64,000 nt of DNA from Nymphaea colorata (lineage: Eukaryota > Streptophyta > Magnoliopsida > Nymphaeales > Nymphaeaceae). Made by a program: the position numbers and the translations under genes. Positions 13,601 through 24,669 of the stretch are shown here, piece after piece; position 1 is the stretch's first letter; the number at the start of each line of letters is the position of its first letter. The notes below the pieces were generated by a model. The model saw only the letters and a program-made list of their open reading frames with translations. It was not told where the DNA came from and did not search any database. Where the stretch lies: positions 4,378,723-4,442,722 of the forward strand of contig NC_045145.1 in the NCBI RefSeq assembly GCF_008831285.2. Reading direction: 5' to 3'.

Positions 13601-13842
13601 TTAAATCCTTGGATCGTTCAACTTTGTGTAAAAAGGAAACCACTAACATACAAGTTAAAGCGTGGCAAAGGCAACACCCCAAGACATATTATGCAATTTT
13701 AAAAATTAAAAATTTTGAAACTGTAGTTTGACTTTCTCATAAAAAGTTTGTAGCACTGTGTCACTGCTAAAAAAGAAACATAAAAAGAAACATAAACATG
13801 CCAAACATCCAAATCATTTGGTCAAGAATAGTAACCATTTAC
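10625..13842. other. No recognisable gene; ends in the duplicated UGT downstream flank
   Basis: About 10650-12770 shows only short open frames. The longest is 99 codons at 12213-12512 (+), with no recognisable domain. A short TA microsatellite lies at about 11557-11575. From about 12776 the sequence matches 950-1850 in the same orientation, that is, the flank of UGT copy 1. The region then runs into the intron-side remnant of UGT copy 2. Confidence 0.5.
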
Positions 13843-14198
13843 CATTTTCATCGATGACTCCATCTTCAATAAGCATGGAATGTTGAGGAGAGTGGCCAGT
13901 GTCCAGGTTGAGGCAGTTGAGACGGCAGCTCTTGGAAGGTTGAGCCTCTCGGCAACATCAAACAGAAAACCCATCGCACCATCGGCAATTACAAACGTAT
14001 TCTTCTCTTCATCCTTCTCACTGAACTTCAGTACGAGCTCCTCCAAGAAACTCGGAATGGCGCTCATTGAGCTGGACAAGACCTTGCAGACATCTTTGCG
14101 GTCGTCATCTGTAGATAAGCCGTCGGGTATGGTTACCAGCCGTATTCTTCCGGCATAGTCGCTGCTAAAGTTTTCAGGCAGTGCCGCCATCACTTGTC

Positions 14199-14674
14199 TG
14201 TTAACGCACAAACTGCTGATAGTTACAGCTGTCCACCGGATGAAGGAAATTGTGGAGATCATGCCAGTTCAACAAATGAACAAAATCAAGACAAATCCAG
14301 CAACAAGGCAACTGTTCTCGCTAGATTGGAAGAAATCAATCAAGATCACACGGCGATTGAAGAAAATCATGAAGATCGTGACAAATCCAGCAAAAAGGCA
14401 ACTGTTCTTGTTAAATATGGAGAAATCAATCAAGATCACAAAAGCAAGAATCTAGGCAAGAAAAGTGGCAACGTCTGTTTATCAAAAGAGAAAGAAAGGA
14501 TTATAGAAACAAAAAAATCAAGGAAGGATTGTTTAACAATCTCTTCAACAAATCATGTATAAATTCTCACATTAAGGGAACCTCACATCCATCACCTAAT
14601 AGGTGTGAGAGACAGTGGGCGTAGGATTTTACTCCGAACCACTTAAAAATCTTAGTCTTACATCTTTTCTTTCA
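14199..14674 (+). repeat. 5' LTR of element B (contains an open frame)
   Basis: A 476-bp LTR, differing from the 3' LTR at roughly a dozen positions by eye. It contains an open frame reading NAQTADSYSCPPDEGNCG onward to a stop at 14560-14562. There is no start codon at the beginning of the LTR. Confidence 0.92.
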
Positions 14675-14705
14675 TTGTATCAGAGCCATCTCCTAGCTCG
14701 CCACC

Positions 14706-16773
14706 TCCTCCTTCACCATCGCCACCTAGTCCTCCTCCTCCTATCCCATCTAATGCCTTACCTAATACCATGACCAGACCGTCTCACCCTATGGTCACAC
14801 GTTCTCAACATGGTATTGTCAAACTCAATCCCATATACATATTAACTACCCTTGCTCCCGCTGAACCTAAACATTTCTCCATTGCCCTTAAACATCCCAG
14901 CTGGAGGCATGCTATGGAAGATGAAATGACAGCTTTGATTGCAAATGATACTTGGACCTTGGTACCTCGTGACCCCTCCATGCATATTATTGGCAGCCGA
15001 TGGGTTTACAAAACAAAATTGAATAGTGAAGGCCACATTGAAAGACTTAAAGCAAGGCTGGTGGCCCAGGGCTATACTCAAATTGAAGGCGTGAATTTTC
15101 TTGAAACCTTCTCACCAGTTGTTAAACCAGCAACTATTCGGATCATACTTTCTATTGCTCTTATGTATGGCTGGCCTCTTAAACAACTTGATGTCAAAAA
15201 TGCATTTCTGAATGGATATTTGACTGAAACTGTTTTTATTGAGCAGCCTCCAGGTTTCCAAGATGCTCGGTTTCCTCACCATGTTTGCAAATTAAATCGT
15301 GCTCTATATGGTCTTAAACAAGCCCCGTGAGGTTGGTATGATCGCTTTGCTCAATTTTTATTCTCTCACAATTTTCAAGCCAGCTCTGCAGATCCTTCGT
15401 TATTTGTGAGACTCCAACAATCGACTGTAACCATTCTTTTCTTATATGTGGATGATATCATTCTCACCGGGTGCAGTCCAACTTTTCTTGCATCCTTTCA
15501 GAATGAAGTATCTCGTACTTTTGCTATGACAGATCTTGGGGACTTACATTACTTCTTAGGCATTCAAGTCCAACGCACTGCTTTCGGCCTGTTTCTCAAT
15601 CAGCAACGCTATGCTATGGACATCCTAGAACGTGCTCAGATGCAATCATGCCGATCAACTGTTATGCCAATAGTTACTAATGTCTATAACAACAGCACTG
15701 TAGAAGAAGAAGCATATCCCAATGCTACGTTGTATCGCAGTCTTGTTGGAGCTCTGCAATATCTTACTTTCACTCGACCAGACATCACTTATGCTGTTAG
15801 TTATGCGTCACAGTTTATGCACGCTCCTTCCCTGCGACATTTTCAGCTGCTGAAACGCATTCTTCATTATATTCAGGGCACTATCTCTCTTGGAATGCAA
15901 TTCTTTAAGCCCAGAAAATTATCAATCCGAGCTTATTCTGATGCAGATTGGGCCGGCTGTCCGTCCACTCGTCGTTCTACCACTGGCTACTGCACTTTTC
16001 TAGGCCCCAATTGTATTTCTTGGGCATCCAAAAAACAACAGTGTTGCAAGATCTTCTTGTGAAGCTGAATATCGTGCCCTTGCAACAACAACAGCAGAGC
16101 TCACTTGGATCACATTTATTCTTCGAGATCTTGGAATGTTTCTTTCTCAATCTCCTTGTTGTTATGTGACAATCTGTCTGCCCTGCAATCCACCATCAAA
16201 ACGGCACATCACTCTCGGATGAAGCATATTGAGCTTGATTTTCATTTCGTACGAGAAAAGGTGGCTCTTGGATCATTAGTTACTCAATATATTTCGACCA
16301 CTCATCAGCTAGCTGATATGTTTACCAAGCCTCTTCCCCATCATCGGTTGACAGCTCTAGGCCACAATCTCGATCTTTGCTACAACCTACGCTCGAGATT
16401 GAAGGGGGATGTAAACGCACAAACTGCTGATAGTTACAGCTGTCCACCGGATGAAGGAAATTGTGGAGATCATGCCAGTTCAACAAATGAAGAAAATCAA
16501 GACAAATCCAGCAACAAGGCAACTGTTCTCCCTAGATTGGAAGAAATCAATCAAGATCACATGGCGATTGAAGAAAATCATGAAGATCGTGACAAATCCA
16601 GCAAAAAGGCAACTGTTCTTGTTAAATCTGGAGAAATCAATCAAGATCACAAAGGCAAGAATCTAGGCAAGAAAAGTGGCAACGTCCGTTTATCAAAAGA
16701 GAAAGAAAGGATTATAGAAACAAAAAAATCAAGGAAGGATTGTTTAACAATCTCTTCAACAAATCATGTATAA
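14706..16773 (+). pseudogene. Truncated copia pol (reverse transcriptase-RNase H) of element B
   Basis: The frame opens in the serine/proline-rich linker and enters reverse transcriptase at about 14920, with WVYKTKLNSEGHIERLKARL. A single TGA at 15328-15330 interrupts LKQAP-GWYDRF. The same frame then continues through the catalytic box YVDDIILTG (about 15446) and the RNase H motif AYSDADWAGC (about 15932) to 16062. A small deletion at about 16040 shifts the frame before the EAEY motif. The shifted frame keeps the CDN motif (about 16167) and HTRxKHIE-type region, crosses the polypurine tract and continues 119 codons into the 3' LTR, stopping at 16771-16773. All visible RT catalytic residues are present, but the two lesions break the protein. 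Confidence 0.9.
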
Positions 16774-16885
16774 ATTCTCACATTAAGGGAACCTCACATT
16801 CATCACCTAATAGGTGTGAGAGACAGCGGACGTAGGATTTTACTCCGAACCACTTAAAAATCTTAGTCTTGCATCTTTTCTTTCA
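16410..16885 (+). repeat. 3' LTR of element B
   Basis: A 476-bp LTR immediately after the polypurine tract (16399-16409). It encodes the C-terminal extension of the pol frame and is followed by target duplication ttgtc. Confidence 0.92.
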
Positions 16886-19800
16886 TTGTCTATGTGTGTA
16901 CTCAGTGTAGACGAAGCTAACAACAATACCATGATAGAGCGCTGATACGTGGCCTTGCCCACAGAAAGGGATGACCAGAGCGTGTGGAATAGCCATTCTT
17001 CTTCTGCGTCCTCTTTGCAGACGTCTCTTCTGCAGCAAAGCCTGCTCTCTATTTCCTTTTCTGTCCCTCTCTTTTATAATTGCAGATTCACCAACATGTG
17101 CAGTAACTGCGAACTTACCATTCTCTGTCCGTCATATAACTAACGGCAACAGCTGAATCAACCTGACTAAATCAACCACGATGTCATTTCTTTACGAAAA
17201 AAAAAACTCCATGTACACGTGACACACGCACTCGAAAGAAAAAGGGAAATTTTTTAATTAGTAGAAAAAATGTTTTTTTCAAGTCCTTTTATTATTTTTT
17301 GCCTTAAATTTGCTTATTAAACAAGACTACTATTGTTATTAATAATATTGGCATATTAAATTTTCATGCACCAGTTAAAAGTTGAGCATCGAGTCAAGTA
17401 CCTGGTACCCAGAGCCTGACTCTAAGCTCAGGTCTAATACTTGAAATAAAAGAATGGGCAAATACTACAAACCTGCTTTTTTTTTATTCTTTTTTCATGT
17501 ATTATGAGTTTGGGAAGCTGTTTCAGCTTGCTCCACACAGACTACACATGTGGAGGCTCGCTACTGCTTAGGCTGCACTGTATTAGTAGAGTAAGGGCTA
17601 CACATGTTAAGGTGCAGGTGCAGGTGCAAGTTGTTGCAGAGCAAGGGCTACACAAGTTAGGCGTCTCTCCAAACAATGGTGTAACTCGCTAGGTAGAAGC
17701 AAAGGGATTGGATTTCACAGTCAAATTCATGGGCAACCATAGTGTACCTTTTTCGTGGCGGTGTTGTTGGCATGAAAACGAGTAGGCCTACCTTTTTGCT
17801 TCCAACTCACACTATGGTGGAGAAGGTGCGATGAAGATTAGGAGTGTGAACGGTATGAGTTGAAAAGGCTCCCATATTGTTTGGAGGGCAGCGTGCATGT
17901 ATAAGTGGAGTCAGAATTTTAATAGAAACCCAATATCATTTTTCAAGATTTGCATATAAGACAATTAAATTTTTTTAAAATTTACATGTAAATTTGAAAA
18001 AAAAAATTGAGATAGGGATCTGACCACTATCTATCGTTTTCAAAGTTGTTCCTTTCAAAAATTATGTTTCTGTGGTTGCCTTTCAATCGACAGCTGCAAT
18101 CTGCTGGAAGAGAGATACCCGAATGCAAAATACGGCGATAAATTGAAAGCAGATTTATTGCATACTTTTCTAAAAGGGATAAAAATGTTCTACAATTCAT
18201 AGCTACGCCGCTTGTATCACTGGTTGGGCGGTATACTTTAAACTCATCTAAGGTGGAAACTGATCCAAAGCATTCAGTTTCAAAAGAAGCTCCATGACAC
18301 TCTGCTATGGATCTTGTTTGAGGTATGCCACCTCATCTTTCTTACCTTGCAACAAATGATTAATAGTAATTGATTTGATGAAAGCACATTGAGTTTTCTC
18401 AACAATTGTTGTCAGCAAGCCCCACATTCTATTCACCATAACTTTAACAATCATCTAATGCTGGTTGTTGCACAAAGCTATGAGTTATATTTGTATAAAA
18501 ATAAAATAAATAAATAAACATTATGGGGTCATGGCCAATGGGGGTGGAGTCATAAATTTTTTGTAGAGGTCAAACTATAGTTTCAAAATTTTAACAAAAG
18601 CTGAAATAAAAATTTTGAAACTTTTTATATACATTAAGCTAAAACTTTTTAGATTTACATATAAATTTTTAAAGTTTTAAATCGAAAGTCGGGCTTGGCT
18701 TAGGCCAACCCAATTTTCATAAAAGTAAATGTTTTAAAATATACAGATTTAATATATAAACACATATTTATAGTGAAAAAATATATGTAAATTATTAGGC
18801 CAAGTTGGGTCCACCCGAGCCAGCCCAACAATATCTCAGTAGTCGTGGCTCAATTTATTTATTTATTTTTAAAATTTAAATATATAATACATATTTATAA
18901 AGAAAACATAAAAAATTAATTTTTTAGAGAAAGATTTCAGGCCCGAGCCCGAGCTCTGATTTCGTCTGGGGCTCGGCCTCAACATCCACCCTTATTTATT
19001 AGGCTGGCTCCATGTCCAATTTTGAGCCGGATGGGGGCTTGAGTTGGTTTGGGTACTGAGTCCCTGTCAAGTACTGGTCCCAATGCCCAGGCTTCTATCA
19101 AACCATTCTACTCCTATACAAGCTTACATGTGGCTCCCTTCCTATAACTGATAGTACAAAACCAAGTAAGCAGTTTTATGACACAATAGACTAGTTTTCA
19201 AACTTCTTCTTCTCCTATTGTGATGGTCAAATAACATCCACCCTTATTTATTAGGCTGGCTCCATGTCCAATTTTGAGCCGGATGGGGGCTTGAGTTGGT
19301 TTGGGTACTGAGTCCCTGTCAAGTACTGGTCCCAATGCCCAGGCTTCTATCAAACCATTCTACTCCTATACAAGCTTACATGTGGCTCCCTTCCTACCAG
19401 GAAGGAGTTTTATGACACAATAGACTAGTTTTCAAACTTCTTCTTCTTCTTATTCTTCTTCTTCTATTGTGATGGTCAAATAACTCTCAAGTTATTTAGA
19501 TGCATGAGACTCAACATATGTGTTTATATCTTCTCTTTACTAGCCATACTTAGTCAACGTAGATCATGTGTATTGATGTGTTTACTCAATTTAATCACAA
19601 TAAAGTAGTGGAAAACCACCAAATCATACTGCACAAGTAGCCTAGTGAGCAAGAAAAGTATTTTATCCTATCACCCAAAAAAACCTGAGATCATCCAAGC
19701 CCTTGTCTCTGTAAGGTACATGACTCATGCATTCAGTGCACGGAAATGCTACCCCCACCACGCTTTAACTTGCACATCAGTGGCCACCCATTTAAAATAC

Positions 19801-20370
19801 AAAGAAGTTGACACCGAAGAGATTTAGAATGGAAAACAGCCACCCATCCATGTTGTGAATCATAGTTTTGATACTATTGCTATGCTAACCTCTTTGTAAT
19901 TTTGCTCTGTAATGCTGCCTACATAGCAATTTTTGATATGTTTTAATAAAAGTGTTGGAGGCCATTGACTCCTAAGGTTTGATTCGAAAATGTGCCACCA
20001 TTTATATCCTATATGTCGATGTAATTCACTCTTTAATGTTAAAAACTTAATCGATGTTTAACACGAAATTGTTTTTATCTTACAAGTTATATATGTACAT
20101 GACGGTTTGAACTTTAATAATTAAAAAAGATAACGGAAATTGTGAAACTATTTAAATTTAAAATATGTATTAATATTAAAGTGATGCATTTAACCAAGAT
20201 AAAGCAATTTAAAAGAGTAAGCGGAAACATTGACATAGTTATTTATCAAAGTTAAAAAAGTAAATACAGATGTGGATATAATCGGGCCAAAATAATCTAT
20301 AACTAAACGTGCCAAATAAAATTAAATGATAAAGGAGGAAGTAAAATAGCAAAATTGAAACGATGTTACC
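16886..20370. repeat. Segmental duplication, copy paired with about 24310-27079
   Basis: The UGT 5' flank and everything upstream of it (to the right) matches the 5' flank of the intact gene in the same orientation. Shared landmarks include the G-box area, the ctctaagctcaggtctaatacttg segment (17428 and 24872 areas), the statement-like run at 17700-17900 versus 24940-25150, and the block ending near aaaattaaatgata (20320 versus 27067). The two copies differ by many small indels. Confidence 0.85.
18981..19483. repeat. 252-bp tandem duplication
   Basis: The block starting aacatccacccttatttatt at 18981 is repeated from 19233. The second unit has lost roughly 25 bases after ggctcccttccta and gained extra TTC/TTA triplets near its end. 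The paired segment at about 26175 has the block once, so this duplication is younger than the segmental duplication. Confidence 0.88.
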
Positions 20371-22325
20371 CATCACACACAATAGCCATGGGGAACAGAG
20401 GGGAGGCAAAAGTATACGGAAATTTGCCACCATTCTTTCCATCGAAAAGGCCTTTTTGAAACTTTTGAAAAATTTTGATAGGAGTACATTAATATTTTCA
20501 GTTTTTGGAAAGCCGAAAAAAATGGCTGTACAAGAAAAAGAAATCAAAAGATAATATACATATCGAAGTGTAAGTTGTTTGATCTGAGAAGACCATCCAC
20601 AATAATATAAATCATTAATTTTCTTTTCCAGTTTTCTTTTTATGGGTGAGCGGTTTCCTCTACCGCCCTAAGAGATGCCGCTGGCCCCCTCATGTCCACC
20701 ACAGACAGGTTCATAGACCTTGTTTCGGGACTTACTAGTCTAAAAAAAGCACAACAAGATGTGACAACGACTACCATAGGATTTGAACCCTTTATAAAGT
20801 AAACAACCTTGCCGCCTATTGTGACAACGACTACCATACTCTACTCTAATCAACAACCTTGATCAATTTCTTCTATCATAAAGTTTGCACTATTGCAGCA
20901 TAAATTCCTAGGGTGCTAAAAAGAGGAGTCAGTATTAATTTAGACAAGAGTTTTTGATAACTGTCATCATTTCTGTTAACGTAGATTGAGCTACCTTTGT
21001 TACCACTACCAGGTGAGAATGAGAAACCCTAAAGGTTTGCTTTTGGTGTCTCAAGGTGCCGCCCTTGCTGCGCTTCAACTTGTGCATTGGTAACTCTCAT
21101 TTTACAAGCTGACACCTCTAACACCCAAAATAGAGACTGACCGTTTATCAACTCTCATTCCAAACTGCATTTTTTTATTTTTCATTTTTATTACTCTTAT
21201 TTATTATTTTTATTATTTTTTGTTTCTTTTTGTTAACGATAAGGTTGAAAGGCAACTGTTCCAAAGAGATGCAATGAAACAAATCCCAACGAGATCAATC
21301 AAAATTAATGATAAATGAAACTAAAAACTTTCCACAAAATCAGATTTAGTCTTTCATGCTTATTGTTGTCAATATTATGGAAACTTCACCTATTTAAGTT
21401 CTTTCTATGCTTTCTGTAACTAAGGCTCATGTTGACCTTCCATAGTGAAGTGAAAAAAAACTAAGGCTCATGTTGACCTTCCATGGTAAAAAATCATGCA
21501 CGTTTAATAAAAACAACTTTTTCATTTTTTGTTCTTATTTGTTCTGTTTCTTTTATATTTTTTCAACACTTTTTATGTGATTAAAGGCAGATCTTATAAG
21601 ATCCTTTTATGTGGAACTCACTGTGTAAATAAATACCAGATTTTGCCGCTCTAGGAAAAAAAAAAGGAATTGATACCGTCATTTTATGGTTAAAGCCTAA
21701 GAGTTTATGACGGGGTGGGAGGGGGATCAGATCATAAATCTATAAACATGAAATACTCACTCATCTCAAATCACCTCCAACCTCAAATCCAATGGGATTT
21801 GTTGTCTTGTCTTAGCAACTTCAACCGGGACAGGAAAAGTGTTGGGTCAACAAAAGTAGACCCACCAATTGATGTGGTGGCAGGCAAGAAGATGCTCAAA
21901 TGTTTGAATATTCAGCTTTGAACCAGGGGCAGAACTAAAAATTTGTCTACGAGACAGTAAATATATAGGCAAAAAAAATTTCAACTAGCGTTGGGATAAT
22001 AACCCAATTCTCACGAAAATGATTCATATAATTAGGTGTAAATTTATCCATATCAAAACATTTAAAAGAAGATTCAGAATGGGCTTCGTGGGGGATATGC
22101 CCATACCGACCACACCTACCTCCTTTTCTTCTTTGAACCTTTTGAGATCGTTCAAGCTAATGTTGCTTTTTTTGTTCTCATGAGGGATATGCATGCCAGC
22201 GGTGCATGAAACACAACCCGATCTAAACATGGTATTCTCATACTCATTGATTGGAGGGACACTTGTTTATAAATACTCATGGGTGGAAGATATACACACA
22301 TATATATATCTATACACACACACAC

Positions 22326-22358
<33 letters not shown>

Positions 22359-22595
22359 GTAAAGAAATTTTAAAAAGGCTGGTGTCAGCCACATATGGTT
22401 CGGTTCCTCGGTCCAGACAAGAAAAAATTTTGAGTCCAAGCATCCAGGTCCTTAATTTTAACCTTGGCTTATAGCCATAGAATTACACAAGTTTTAATAA
22501 ACAATCATAGAAATCATACACATCTTTTACAGTTGAAACAGCACTTGTTAAGATACCATAAGAAAACAATACACACTTATTTGCAAACAATAAAC
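20371..22595. other. No recognisable gene between the duplicated blocks
   Basis: The sequence is unique relative to the rest of the window. It contains a direct repeat of tgtgacaacgactaccata at 20759-20777 and 20819-20837, flanking a short piece with a tRNA B-box-like string on the minus strand (GGTTCAAATCC). A 26-bp direct repeat (aactaaggctcatgttgacc) lies near 21420 and 21460. A TA/CA microsatellite lies at 22290-22360. Short open frames here have no recognisable domains. Confidence 0.5.
22290..22360. repeat. TA/CA microsatellite
   Basis: Mixed (TA)n and (CA)n runs lie downstream of the UGT stop codon. Confidence 0.95.
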
Positions 22596-24447
22596 TTAAT
22601 GCTCCAAACTGCTCATTTTCCCCTTTTTCATCATGTCTACAAACCCTTCGAAATTCCTAGCAGAAGCACCGCCCTTCATGGTAGCCTTCTTTCCCTTCTC
22701 TTCCAAGTGGGTCAACCTCTCCCTTATTCCTTCATCGTTTATCACCAACTCCAGCTTCTCCCTGATTTCTTCTTTTCCAACAGTCCCGTCATCCTCCTTC
22801 TCCAACTCCAAGCCCACCTTCCACACCTCAACTATGGCGGTCTGGTTAAGAAACTGGTCGCCAAAGTAAGGCCAACACAACATGGGGACTCCATTGCTCA
22901 CTGCTTCCATGGTCGAGTTCCAGCCACAGTGAGTCAAGAAACAGGCAACCGAGGGATGAGAGAGTACTTCCTTTTGTGGGGCCCATCCAACAATAAGTGC
23001 ACGCCTTCCAACCCGTTCCATGAACCCTTCCGGATAGGCAGCACCACCGAAACTGCCCATGATGTCAGGTCTAGAGACCCAGAGGAATGGCCGGCCGGTG
23101 AGCTCAACCCCGATGGCGAGTTCGCCAAGTTGGTGCTGGCTAAGCACCGTGGTGCTTCCCAGTGAGACGTAGATGACTGAGCAAGTGGGTTGCTGATTGA
23201 GCCAGTCGATGCAACTCCAATCCTCGGCCCAGATTGAAGATGGTTGGTGCTTGGCTTTGTTGGCTGGAAGAAGAGGACCGATTGGAATTGCATTGTTGAT
23301 GAGATCAAGAAATGGCGACTCGAGCTCCTCAAATGTGTTGCAGAGTACGTGACTTATGCCTTTCATGGACTCGCTGGACTTCTCAACGCACTTGAAGAAA
23401 ATCTCTGTGATTTTGGTGTCTTCAAAGGGCAACCATAACAGGTGAGCTGACCGGAAGGCAGGTACTCCTTCGGAAAGCTGAACCATCTTGTCACCTGTTT
23501 GAAAACCTGTTTACCAGTCAAAAATCTCCGTAAGGGGCCTTTGATTAGGTTATAATTATAGAATATAGAATTAAAATTTAAGATACCAAAAATAGTCCAT
23601 GTATTTTATAAGAGATTAGGAATTAAATAAGATGAAATACTCATCTTACGCACCTAAAAATAATGTTCACGAAAAAAATATGTGAAATTTCATGGCACAT
23701 AATTACTCTAATAACTAATAGCAAACACTAAATGACAGGAACAGAACCAGGAGAGGCGGCAGTAGGCCTTGGCCAGCCTACCCCCTCCACACCACAAAAT
23801 TTTTGTTTTAAAAAATTTATATTTAAATTTCTTTAAATAAAATCATTTATTTGATATAAAATTTAAAAAATTAAAATTTTGAAACTGTAGTTTGACAAAA
23901 CAAGGAAACATAAACATGCCAAACATCCAAATCATTTGCTCAAGAATAGTAACCATTTACCATTTTCATCGATGACTCCATCTTCAATAAGCATTGGAAT
24001 GTTGAGGAGAGTGGCCAGTGTCCAGGTTGAGGCAGTCCAGACGGCAGCTCTCGGAAGGTTGAGCTTCTCGGCAACATCAAACAGAAAACCCATTGCCCCA
24101 TCGGCAATTACAAACGTAATCTTCTCTTCATCCTTCTCATTGATCTTCAGTACGAGCTCCTCCATGAAACTCGGAATGGCGTTCATTGAGCTAGACAAGA
24201 GTTTGCAGGCATCTTTGCGGTCGTCATCTGTGGATAAGCCGTCAGGTATGGTTACCAGCCGGATTCTTCCGGCGTAGTCGCTGCTAAAGTTTTCAGGCAG
24301 TGCTGCCTTCACTTGTCTGTGTGTGTACTCAGTGTAGACGAAGGTAACAAGAACACCATGATCGGCCAGGTGATGAGAGAGCTCCATGAGAGCTGCTACG
24401 TGGCCTTGCCCACAGAAAGGGACGACCAGAGCGTGAGGAACAGCCAT
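22596..24447 (-). CDS. UDP-glycosyltransferase, UGT83A1-like, two exons (intact)
   Basis: This cytosolic enzyme transfers a sugar from a UDP-sugar to a small lipophilic acceptor. Exon 1 is 24447-23961 and exon 2 is 23506-22596, joined in phase 1 within a Gly codon (residue 163), giving 465 residues, the usual family length. The catalytic His is residue 16 (GQGHV) and its partner Asp is residue 116 (VIADG). The 44-residue PSPG donor-binding box runs from Trp337 (WAPQ) to Gln380, with HCGWN at 355-359. Trp at box position 22 and Gln at 44 are typical of UDP-glucose users. The ATG at 24447 is preferred because all copies align there. An in-frame ATG at 24489 would add 14 Arg-rich residues not seen in the family. 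Overall similarity and the intron suggest family 83. The acceptor cannot be deduced. All other copies in the window are broken. Confidence 0.93.
23507..23960 (-). other. Intron of the intact UGT gene
   Basis: The donor is AATG|GTAAAT at 23960 and the acceptor AAACAG|GTTTTC at 23507, both matching plant consensus. The 454-bp intron is AT-rich and contains a segment (about 23735-23900) also present next to UGT copies 1 and 5. This implies that the truncated copies broke off inside this intron. Confidence 0.85.
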
Positions 24448-24521
24448 TCTTCTTCTGCGTCCTCTTTGCAAACGTCTCTTCTGCAACAAAGCCTACTCTC
24501 CATCTCCTTTTCTCTCCCTCT

Positions 24522-24529
24522 CTTTTATA
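24522..24529 (-). promoter_or_regulatory. TATA box of the intact UGT gene
   Basis: TATAAAAG on the minus strand lies about 75 bases upstream of the start codon, inside a pyrimidine/purine-biased leader. This is the normal plant distance for a core promoter with a short 5' UTR. Confidence 0.6.
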
Positions 24530-24660
24530 ATTGCAGATTCACCAACATGTGCAGTAACTGCGAACTTACCATTCTCTGTCGGTCGTAGAACTAACGGCAA
24601 CAGCTGAATCAAATCAACAACGATGTCATTTCTTCACGAAAAAAAAAAAGGCTCCATGTC

Positions 24661-24666
24661 CACGTG
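24661..24666. promoter_or_regulatory. G-box (CACGTG) upstream of UGT
   Basis: A palindromic CACGTG lies about 215 bases upstream of the start, followed by acacacgtacgt. The same element is kept upstream of copy 1 (2603-2608) and copy 2 (17216-17221). G-boxes bind bZIP/bHLH factors in plants. Use here is an inference. Confidence 0.5.
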
Positions 24667-24669
24667 ACA

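Larger units (their letters stand above)
14199..16885 (+). mobile_element. Ty1/copia element B, internally deleted, inside UGT copy 2
   Basis: Two 476-bp LTRs begin TGTTAACGC or TGTAAACGC and end TTTCA. Target-site duplication ttgtc is at 14194-14198 and 16886-16890. The primer-binding site (TTGTATCAGAGCC, 14675-14687, one mismatch to the usual form) follows the 5' LTR, and a polypurine tract (agattgaaggggga) precedes the 3' LTR. The internal region is only about 1.7 kb. From just after the primer site it jumps to the proline-rich linker between integrase and reverse transcriptase, so gag, protease and integrase are missing. It belongs to the same family as element C, from which the missing parts can be inferred. 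Confidence 0.95.
13843..16996 (-). pseudogene. UDP-glycosyltransferase exon 1 split by a copia insertion (UGT copy 2)
   Basis: The start codon lies at 16994-16996. The first part of the exon reads leftward to 16886 and the rest from 14198 to the splice donor at 13842/13843. Between them sits copia element B with a 5-bp target duplication ttgtc. The protein is closest to the intact UGT exon 1 (YAGRIRLVTIPDGLSTDDDR is shared). Besides the insertion, the N-terminal part has a deletion of about two dozen bases covering the ELSHHLA region. Exon 2 is absent. The promoter-proximal flank, including a CACGTG box at 17216-17221, is preserved. Non-functional. Confidence 0.9.

Noticed and set aside
14194-14562. 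122-codon frame starting MSVNAQTADS as an independent gene
   Set aside because: The start codon comes from the flanking UGT sequence. The rest is the LTR frame already described as a pol extension.
22464-23165. 233-codon plus-strand frame opposite UGT exon 2
   Set aside because: Antisense shadow of the real exon, which has the PSPG box on the other strand.
24448-24489. Upstream in-frame ATG adding MLQKRRLQRGRRRR to the intact UGT
   Set aside because: Arg-rich addition not seen in the family. The ATG at 24447 aligns with all copies and sits in a better context.
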